Positions 55,791 through 64,000 of a DNA stretch of 64,000 bases are shown one piece after another. Each line of letters opens with the position of its first letter. Position 1 is the first letter of the stretch. A model generated the notes under the pieces. That model saw only the letters and a list, made by a program, of their open reading frames with translations. It searched no databases and had not been told where the DNA came from. This DNA is from Trema orientale. Lineage: Eukaryota > Streptophyta > Magnoliopsida > Rosales > Cannabaceae. The position numbers and the translations under genes are program-made. The stretch is taken from the NCBI GenBank assembly GCA_002914845.1, contig JXTC01000489.1, positions 3,006 to 67,005 of the forward strand. Direction: 5' to 3'.

Positions 55791-58219
55791 TTATGCATTA
55801 AGTATGGGTACAACCCAAATTGGAGGTCGCCTGGACATTTCCCTAAAAGTGTCTGAATTTTTAGTGTAATGCAATCTAAAACTCCTGAATCTCCTATCTT
55901 CAACATCATACATACCCCAGTCACAAATTATGGGATTTGTTGAAAGATGAACGCAATCTAAGTCATGAATGAAATATATACAATTCGGTTGACATCCAGT
56001 GAAATTAGAAGCCAGGACAGAAATAGAAGAATTGTCTCCCAGAAACAATGCAATATCTTCAATACTATCTATCTCATCCCACTTCCTCCTCTCAGAATCT
56101 AATTTATAAATGTTGAATTTCAATGTCGTACGGGCTCCAACGTCATCACTCCAATCAAAACGAAGATGTCGTTCAACTTGCAGGAACTCTCCTTCATATG
56201 AGTGTACAATATATCTCTTAATATTACCCTCAATTATTGGAAGCTCAGGCACAACATTTTTGGTTGAAAAGCTGTAGTCTGTAATATCAACAGATACCAG
56301 TGCACCATGACAATTTAGGACATATAATTGATTGTTACGATGCAAGATGTCTTCAGCATCAATATAAACATTTCTATCAATTTTAGTCCATTTGGTGTCT
56401 TTAGCGACTCTAATAAAAGCCAACTCGTTCTTGTCACCCAATATCACTATTTTGTTATCGGGTCAGCTGTTATTATAGCTTTCAGAACATGATAATCATA
56501 GGAATCTCTATCATCTGCAAAACCATCAATATGATCAAGATCGGGAGGAAATACACTAGGCAGGTGAATAATTGCATCTCTGGTACCGTTTCCCTCCTGC
56601 ACGAAAGAAGAATAGGCCTGGCAAAGTGTTACCGTCCAGTCTTTATTTACAGCTATCAACCATCCTTCTGAAGAACCACAAAAGCGCTTATCGTACGGTA
56701 TTTTCAATTTCAACTCTAAGAACTTGTTGTCCATGACATCATATGTAGTCCATGTATGATCATCTTCACTAGGAATGTGAAGCACTGGAACCTGGTGATG
56801 ATATGCCACGTTGATATGTTTAATTTGATCATCCTTTATTACAGAATGCCATGGGAGACAGGCAACACCAAAACGCAAATAATCTTTAGAAGACTCTAGT
56901 TTCTCCAAAATTAAGTCTAAGATATGCTTTGGAAGCCCTGCCCAATCTATAAAGTAGAAATATATATATTAGGAGTAAGATAGAAGGGCAATAAGTACTA
57001 GGAAGAAAAATGACTTATATATATAAACGGATACCTTATACTAAGGAAAAAAAATAAAAAAGTAATAATATGGAATAAAATGGGGTATAAACGGGTATTC
57101 TTATGTCCTGGTACGTTTATCTCTTATTACTTTTTTGGGAAATTAAAGTTCTAACTTTTTATTAACAGTTGGTAATGCTTAATGACCAGGAAACCCCACC
57201 TATATTAGAATTTTGGTCAATCAGAGGGAGAAGAGAGAGTACTAATTGTCATATACATTGATAAATTATTCAGAGGAACTGCGTTATTTATCTTTCACGG
57301 TTGATGATCTTGTGCTCGTCATTCGTTAATTTTATATATATTTATAAAACGTTAATTAATTTTTAGTATCAAGTCACCTTAGTCAGTGAACTATAATACT
57401 ATACGTCAGACTTCACCTATATTTATGAGAGATTAAGAGCCAGGTTCCGATATGGTATGTTCAAAAGTCTCCTACAAATTAAAAACTTATTTCAAAGCGA
57501 TTTCATTATAATGAAAAATCATGTATTCCTTTAAAGAATTTTATAGAAGATAATAATAATAAGGAAGCATTTACTTTTGTTGAAATATGCATAAAAAAAT
57601 TTTAAAAAAGGAGAACATGCATGATATTTTACTGTGTGCTTCATATCTGATAATGAATGATCAATGTGTACTAACCGTAATAGCAATTTATAATTCAGAA
57701 ATAAACTTACAAATAAAAGGAAAATAAAATTACATATATATATACATGAACCTATGATGATCAGTAAGAAATAATTCTTCCTATCCATTCAAAATTATTT
57801 TATTCTATTTTTACTTTTTTTAATAAAAAATGAAGGCCACAAACAAGCGAAAACAGCAAAGAAGAAAAAGTAGTCAACTGCAAACAAGCATATATGTGTT
57901 CAGTTTTTTTCTTTTTTCTTTTTTTTTTTTTTCTTTTTTTAAGAAAAGGATGGAACTTCAAAACTTTCTTTACACGGTTTAACCGAGCACAAAACATTCT
58001 TTTGAGAAAGCCCAAAAAACAATTCACTAATTCAAAGAATGAAAAAGATAAAATACATGTAAAGATTTTGTAAAACAATAGATATTAGGGGAAAATCTAT
58101 GATCAATTTCATATCAGTGTTCCACAATTAATTACGGAAATCAAGTTGAACAAAGGCACACAAATCCGGAGAAAACTATCCTCAAGTAAAGACTATATCA
58201 TAAACATACCTGAATCCAT
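55791..58219 (-). pseudogene. F-box/DUF295 (KIB-like) gene B, 19-nt deletion
   Basis: Exon 1 is ATGGATTCAG (58219-58210) with a GTATG donor. Exon 2 begins at 56946 after TTTATAG and ends in TAA at 55791-55793. The start reads MDSDWAGLPKHILDLILEKL, with FGVACLPWHSVIKDD, FCGSSEGWLIAVNKDW, LFLGDNSSISVLASNFTGC, NCIYFIHDLD and PPIWVVPILNA, the same family as gene A. About 19 nt are missing near 56447 compared with gene A (ITADPITK then stop), which shifts the frame; the C-terminal part stays open for 218 codons. The intron is ~1.26 kb. Nearby intron motifs such as GAGGGAGAAGAGAG are shared with gene A. Proposed role is ubiquitin-ligase adaptor or KIB-type kinase regulator; this copy is probably not functional. 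Confidence 0.85.
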
Positions 58220-58480
58220 GATTTTAACTGCTCGGGAATCTGGTGTTTCTTTTCCAACTGTGCACTTGGAAATTTGATGTCTCTTGTTATTTCAACTGCT
58301 TGGAAATTCAATATCTTTTTCAGTGCCAAGTGCCAATTAATATCTCGATTCTCTCGATTCTTTACTCTTTTATAAGCAAAAAGAATGTGGCCACTTATAA
58401 CTCAAAACTTTACTCAAACAAGGAGTCTAATAGGATGTGGGGCTCAACTATAAATAAATAGTGGTGGTTTCCTTGTTTGT
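58220..58480 (-). promoter_or_regulatory. promoter region of F-box gene B
   Basis: Read on the minus strand it contains GCTTATAAAAGAG (about 58376-58364), a TATA box ~150 bp before the ATG. A partly repeated leader follows (AATTTCCAAG, GCAGTT and GAGACATCA variants two to three times, 58330-58230). It aligns with the orphan promoters at 39480 and 61975. Gene A has only the final ~50 bp. Confidence 0.65.
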
Positions 58481-58548
58481 TTGGAAATTATAATAATAAC
58501 GCTAAATACATACCAAAAAAAGAGGAGAAAGGGAAAACATAAGGCCTG

Positions 58549-59165
58549 TAAAACCTGATTAAAGTAAGGGGTAAAAGAGTCATTTTAAGCATAATGGTAA
58601 TCTTGTAATTACTGATTTTCGAAATATTTTAAACAAAATATATAGAATTAAAAAATGGGTGCTATAGTTCCAATAAATTACTTAAAAGGACCTCAGAATT
58701 CCCATCTTCCTGGTTGAAGTCCCCGAGAGCCCAGAATTAGCACCAAGCTTTTGTCGACTGAGCTCGCTGTCGCACCGCCGGCCTCCGCCACCCACGCACT
58801 GGCCCCCGCCGACCAAAAGCCACCGACAAAGCCAACGCCGCCAGCTGCGCCGGAAACCGAGCCCTGACGCCGTAGTTACAAGCCTCTGAAGATTCCGCCT
58901 CCTGTGAACATTTTCGGCCACCAGAACTCCATCAGATCTCCTTTCGCAACACCACTGGTACCGTTGGACTCATCTCATCATCGCTTTCATTTTTTGACCA
59001 GTCTCAGCTGTTAACTTACTGACGGTAAGATTTTCACTTTTTTGGAAGTGATTTTTTATAATTATTTCGTTAGGTAATTATTTTACCCAAGGTAATTATA
59101 TGAGGTGAAAGGGGATTAAAAATCAAGAATAATTACAGTTAGTAGAAGTAAAAACAGTATCCAAA
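58549..59165. other. GC-rich stretch, possible LTR fragment
   Basis: TGTAAAACCTGATT (58550) resembles the start of the solo LTR (TGTAAAAGCCCAATT). A GC-rich 58720-58900 part is rich in GCCACC and CCGCC. The minus-strand ORF here is Arg/Gly-rich without domains. No matching LTR end was found, so this is tentative. Confidence 0.35.
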
Positions 59166-59169
59166 AGTG

Positions 59170-60257
59170 CAATAATTTTTAAACATATCTATAAATAAAA
59201 TTATATATTATAATTATTACAACTATATATTAATATAGGGCACCAATCCAGTAGGTTTTTTTTTTTTTTTACCTATACATAGGTATCATTTTGGCCAGTG
59301 AAAATTTATTATGCATATTTTTTTATTGTAAAAAGTAGAGAGAAATAGCATTAATGACGTCTTTTCTTGCACCTCATTATAGTCGTTGGATTACCATTAG
59401 ATGATGATCCAACGACTAAAAAAATAATACCTACACATAGGTAAAAAAAAATACCTACTGGATTGGCAACCATTAATATATATATATATACACATACATA
59501 ATGTATACTGGCAGTCACGGAGAGAATCAGCAGTAGCAGCGGCGGTGACAGTAACGATGGTAGAGATATCCCGACGGCGGCGATAGTGGAGAGAGGGAGA
59601 GAGAATGAGAGAGAGAAAAGTAAGAGAGACAGAGAGAGAGTGTGTGTGTATATGTGTGAAGTATGAGAGGATGGGAGATGAGAAGGAGACAAGATATATT
59701 GGGACAGGTGAGAGAAGAGTGACATAAAGTGAGAGTAATAGATTGAGGAGGAAGAAGAGAAAAAAAAATAAGTTTTAATAAAACAGGGTTATAGCAAAGA
59801 CAAAAATCGTCACTATAGATTACTAAAGTCGTCGCTATAGCCAAAACACCTTATTTCAAATTTAAGTGAAATTTTGGTCAGCTGAACATTGTTGCCCAAA
59901 ATTTCGTTCCAATAGTTATAGCGACGTCGTCGCTGTAGAGATTATATATTTTTTAAATTTTTATTGAAATTCTTTTAATGTTTTATCTTTTATAAAAGTA
60001 AAAAATCAAATTAAATATACATATAGCGACAACATATCGCTATAGCTCCAGATATTTTTATTTCCCCTAAAAGAATCGAAAAAAATGATACCTCATTTAT
60101 TGTGAATACGTGCTATTTTTCGTACAGACTTATAGTGACAACAAATATTTTGTCGTCGCTATAAGGTCACCTGTAAGTCGTCACCTCTAGTTATACCGAT
60201 AATATTCGTGTGTCAACGCTATAAGATTCGTCGTTATAGACTTTTATTCTTGTAGTG
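59170..60257. mobile_element. CACTA-like right-end block, copy 2
   Basis: Aligns with 40690-41515 and 63270-64000 and ends TTCTTGTAGTG at 60257. A MULE-type MITE lies inside its left part. Immediately to its right (60318) another copy of the duplicated unit begins. Confidence 0.65.
59238..59471. mobile_element. MULE-like MITE (234 bp) with perfect 9-bp TSD
   Basis: Inverted ends GGGCACCAATCCAGTAGG and, inward from the right, GGTTGCCAATCCAGTAGG, each followed by T-runs and ACCTAT-type motifs. The 9-bp ATTAATATA occurs at 59229-59237 and 59472-59480. The other copies of the host block (40720, 63285) lack it, showing the empty site. Confidence 0.9.
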
Positions 60258-61483
60258 AGTTTTATACGTGTATTTTATGCGAGGATTATATATTCTTTGA
60301 TTTTTAATATAAGGTTATATCCCAAACTCTCCTTTCTAAGTCAAGTGAATCCCATTTAATTTTCTTTTAATTTGTGTAGCACATGAAAGCATTAATTAGA
60401 AATTATAAAATTAACGCTAAATACATACGAAAAAAAGAAGAGAAAGGGAAAACATAAAGTCACTCTCACTCTTATAGTCTAAGCTTTCCTCTACTATTTC
60501 CTTTCTTGGTGTTTCTACAATTTTTAGACCATCTAAATATAACTGATAAGTTTTTCTAAAAAATTTTCCGAAGACACTTCTAGCTTTTTATTATATTACG
60601 TGTATATTAATTTTTTTTTTTACCAATTTCTCTTTTTATGTAATTATCTTCCTTAAATTTTGAATATGTCATTTTTCCTCAAACTAACACAGTTTTTTCC
60701 TCTTGGATACACTTTCATGGCAACTTTAAAAAAAAAAAAAAGATTTTGCCCCCTTCTGAATTAAATTCTTAGTATTTTACTTTTGATTAGCGTGAGAATG
60801 TATAGGTTTTCATGTTATATACGTATTAGCGGTAATTTGAGCGAGCAAAAACTGTAATTTTTTCAAATTTCAATATAACATTTAGGGACAACATTAATGA
60901 ATGACACAAGTGTAAGAAAGAATGTTCAGATAGCTTTAGATCAAACGACATAAAGCTTAGGGTTAACTAAAGTAATGGTCCCTAAATTATACTCATTATA
61001 TCACTTTTTCTTCTGAATTTTGAACTTACATAGTAATGACTTCTAAATTATGTAATTGTTACAACAATGAAGCTTTATCATAAACTGTTAGTTTTTTAAT
61101 AGAAAATAATTATTGACAAAATATAGAATTTGGTATTATTTACTTTCTATGAGTCAGAATCTCGTTATTAGTCATAGTTGCCAAATTGTATACCTTGCAC
61201 ATTATTCATTTTTATTATTAATTTGTAAAAAAAATAGTTATTACTGCAATAATTGTATAAGCCTTGGTAGTTTATTATGTAAGTTGAAAATTCAGAGTAT
61301 CATTCTTGACCATAGTTACCACACTTTGTGCTTTATAATAACTTATTTTTATTAAATATTTAATAGTTTGTGACAAAAGGATCATTGCTATAATAATTAC
61401 ATAATTCAGAGGTCATTACTGCGTAAGTCAAAAATTCAGGGACCAGAATGGTATAATTCAGGGGTTATTAATGTAATAATTAT

Positions 61484-61894
61484 AGGATAAATTAGAAAAT
61501 ATACAGTATTTCTGAAAAAAAAAAAAAAGGAAAAATACGGTGTTTTTGTGTTTTCCACGATGCTGTACGGTTTTTATTAGAAAAATACTGTTTTTTAAAA
61601 ATATTTATAAACATACCATTTTTTTAAATGATAACTAGTATCTAGTAACTAGTTTCCAGAAACTGGTAACTAATAATCGAAGATATTTATAACTGGTATA
61701 TAACTGGCAACCAGTTTCCAGTAACGAGTTTCCAGAAACGGTAACCAGTAACTATTTTAAAAATGGTAATTTTCTAAATATTTTTTAAAAAGTGATATTA
61801 TCCTAATTAAAACCGTACAAAAATTGGAAAAAATCCTAACTTCCGCATTTTTGTAATTCTTTTCCATTTTTGTAGGTATAAGTGTTAGAAACCC
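61484..61894. mobile_element. MITE-like element (copy 2 of the AACTGGTAAC family) with 8-bp TSD
   Basis: ATAATTAT flanks it at 61476-61483 and 61895-61902. Copy A has the uninterrupted sequence near 39395. Internal inverted segments (TGTACGGTTTTTATTAG and AATTAAAACCGTACA) and CCAGTTTCCAG repeats match 15739-16135. Confidence 0.8.
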
Positions 61895-61974
61895 ATAATT
61901 ATATTTATCTTATAAATTACGAAAACTATTATTATTATTTAAAAACAAAATCAAAAAAAAAAGATAAAAGATAA

Positions 61975-62203
61975 TAATAAAAAAAAACTAGATGAGGCTT
62001 TATTTATAGACCCCACATTCTATTAGAGTCCTAGTTGGAGAAAAACTAAGTTACAAGTGAATTAGGACACTGGCCGTATTGTTTTTGCTTATAAAAGAGT
62101 AAATAATCGAGATATTACTTGCCAGTATAGATATCAAATTTCGAAGAAGTTGAAATAGAAAGACACCAAATTTTCAAGCAAGCAGTTAAAATCATGGATT
62201 TAG
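61975..62203 (+). pseudogene. orphan F-box/DUF295 promoter and exon 1 (copy D)
   Basis: Near-identical in layout to 39480-39712: CCCCACATTCTATTAGAGTC, CTTATAAAAGAGTAAATAAT, GACACCAAATTTTCAAGCAA and then ATGGATTTAG (62194-62203) followed by GTTATT. In copy D the third codon is TTA (Leu) where copy C and gene B have TCA (Ser). No downstream F-box exon. Confidence 0.8.
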
Positions 62204-62799
62204 GTTATTACTCATCGCTTGTCTATGTATAGTCTTTACTTAAGAACAAAGTCTGATATAAATATACAGGGATAGTATCACTTTTATACCTGTTTTTTTA
62301 ACACTTTGTTCAATTTATACCTTGTGTTTTGGTTATTATCAACATTGATCCTTTAGATTTGAAATCTGTTACAAATTTATTCCCTGACACCAATTTAGAG
62401 CAGTTAATTTACCAAAATGATTTAATAAAATATATTCTCTGATCAGTTTTTATACAGTTTATTTTTAATTTTTTGAACGGTATCTTGGTAAATTAACTGT
62501 TCTAAATTGGTTAGTATAAATTTGTAATAGATTTTAAATCTAAGGGTCAATGTTGATAATAACCAAAATACAGAGTATAATTTAAACAAAATATTAAAAT
62601 ACAAAGTATAAAAATGATAATCTCCCATATTTTCAAAAAAAAAAATATTTATCACCTTATTTTCAAATTTATATACATTAAAATACAACAAACTTTAACC
62701 TTATTCTCAATACTATCACATATGCACAATTATTCTTTTGAAAAAAATAGCTACTTACCTAATCTAACATAAATAATAACCTACTTTATCCAAAATACT

Positions 62800-63010
62800 T
62801 CAACATTTCTAAAATTTTCAAAATCTCCAAATATTTCAATACTACTAACACTTCAACATATTTAAATATTTACAATATCCATAATCACATATTTCTAACA
62901 TTTCAACATTTCTAACATTTTCAAAATCTCCAAATATTTCAATATTACTAACACTTCAACATATTTAAATATTTACAATGTCCATAATCACATATTTCTA
63001 ACATTTCCAC
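62800..63010. repeat. ~100-bp tandem duplication unique to copy B
   Basis: CAACATTTCTAA then ATTTTCAAAATCTCCAAATA and CACTTCAACATATTTAAAT occurs twice head to tail (about 62803-62900 and 62906-63005). Copy A has this segment once near 40318-40415. Confidence 0.75.
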
Positions 63011-63289
63011 CACTGAATCTTAATTAAAAAAATTATATAATCATATATTTTCAATCTAACATATATTCAAATTTTAAAAGGAAAAAAAACATAAACTATA
63101 CAAGTATAATATATTTCTAATATCACATAAAAAATATAAAATATTAGTAACCTCACAAAAGCTAATTCCAAAACTTTTGCTAATTAATTCGACTTTGCTC
63201 CAATCCTCCAATTCCCTATTAAAAATTATAAACACAAAAAGATAAATGTTAAAACTAATAAACATATTATATCTATAAAAATAATTATA

Positions 63290-63426
63290 TATACATAATG
63301 TATACTGGCAGTCGCGGAGAGAATCAGAAGCAGCAGCGGTGGCGGCGGCGGCAGTAGTGATGGTAGAGATATCCCGACGGCGGCAACAGTGGAGAGAGGG
63401 AGAGAGAATGAGATAGAGGAAAGTAA

Positions 63427-63461
<35 letters not shown>

Positions 63462-64000
63462 TGTGTGTGTGTGTGTGTGTGAAGTATGAGAGGGTGGGAG
63501 ATGAGAAGGAGACAAGATATATTGGGATAGGTGAGAGAAGAGTGAAATAGAGTTAGAGTAATAGATTGAGGAGGAAGAAGAGAAAAAAAAAAGTTTTATT
63601 AAAACAGGGTTATAGCGAAGACAAAAATCATCACTATAGATTACTGAAGTCGTCGCTATAGCCAAAATACCTTATTTCAAATTTAAGTAAAATTTTGGTC
63701 AGCCGAACATTGTCGCCCAAAATTTCGTTCCAATAGTTATAGCGACGTCGTCGCTATAGAGGTTATATATTTTTTAAATTTTTATTGAAATTCTTTTAAT
63801 GTTTTATCTTTTTAAAAAATAAAAAATCTAATTAAATATACATATAGCGACGACATATCGCTATAGCTCCAGATATTTTTATTTTCCCCAAAAGAATCGA
63901 AAAAAATGATACCTCATTTATTGTGAGTACGCGTGATTTTCTTGTATAGACGTATAGTGACAACAAATATTTTGTCACCACTATAAGGTCACCTTTAAGT
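63290..64000. mobile_element. CACTA-like right-end block, copy 3 (cut by window edge)
   Basis: Starts ACATAATGTATACTGGCAGT, then a GGCGGCGGCGGCAG segment, a GA/GT microsatellite (about 63431-63481) and TCGCTATAG-type subterminal repeats, as in the other two copies. Confidence 0.65.

Larger units (their letters stand above)
60318..64000. repeat. ~3.6-kb duplicated unit, copy B (runs off the window)
   Basis: Aligns with 38008-41576 in the same order: GCACATGAAAGCATTAATTA, GGAAAACATAAAGTCACTCT, the poly-A/T block, F-box promoter remnant and CACTA-type end. It contains one extra MITE (61484-61894). It lies directly after a CACTA-type block, so the order here is block, unit, block. Confidence 0.85.

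Noticed and set aside
58682-58921. Arg/Gly-rich minus-strand ORF of 79 codons
   Set aside because: Composition follows the GC-rich repeat DNA, with no domain and no homologue in the related LTR.
1-64000. tRNA or rRNA genes
   Set aside because: No cloverleaf-type A/B box pairs or conserved rRNA segments were noticed by eye. A covariance-model scan would be needed to exclude tRNA fragments.

Overview
This window looks like nuclear DNA from a eudicot plant. It is strongly AT-rich, gene-poor and dominated by nested transposable elements. The recognisable host-type genes are plant families: a DEAD-box RNA helicase of the RH18 type, F-box/DUF295 (KIB-like) proteins, and a captured fragment of the RHD3/SEY1 GTPase. 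Plant-type Copia and Ty3 retrotransposons and MITEs fill most of the rest. I cannot name the species. I found no intact protein-coding host gene, no rRNA or tRNA gene and no CRISPR array. There is one run of 19 Ns (47645-47663).

Layout. 1-490: LTR-like fragment. 1020-8515: a broken RH18-type helicase gene on the minus strand, with one exon block duplicated (1020-1425), a Tourist-like MITE (2247-3137) in one intron and a 4.0-kb Copia element (3658-7657, 5-bp TSD) in another. 9245-11689: a decayed minus-strand gene for a proline-rich tandem-repeat protein ending in two zinc fingers; a second copy of the finger module lies at 41928-42186. 12039-16135: MITEs, duplicated AT-rich blocks and a degenerate Ty3-like element. 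16770-28281: a degenerate minus-strand Copia element, split by a TIR element carrying RHD3 exons (20860-24151) and by a long solo LTR in its right LTR (25653-27984, 5-bp TSD).

28567-30762 and 55791-58219: two paralogous minus-strand F-box/DUF295 genes. Each has a 10-nt first coding exon and each is broken by a different frameshift. Two further promoter-plus-exon-1 remnants of the same family lie at 39480-39712 and 61975-62203, inside a ~3.6-kb duplicated unit (38008-41576 and 60318-64000). That unit also carries a CACTA-type end and appears to be tandemly arranged at the right edge of the window. 31261-33097: three MITEs in a row in TA repeats, followed by a Copia gag fragment. 36050-37975: a truncated relative of the solo LTR, containing a hAT MITE with a perfect 8-bp TSD.

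43814-50311: a 6.5-kb plus-strand Copia element with ~950-bp LTRs. 50386-55544: a hAT-like MITE with an 8-bp TSD, itself split by a minus-strand Copia element (50879-55222). The paralogous empty site for both insertions lies at about 35880-35990.

The most informative content is the insertion and duplication history. Target-site duplications, empty sites in paralogous copies, templated filler at deletion junctions and microhomology junctions let much of the order of events be read. The least familiar item is the proline-rich repeat plus zinc-finger gene.
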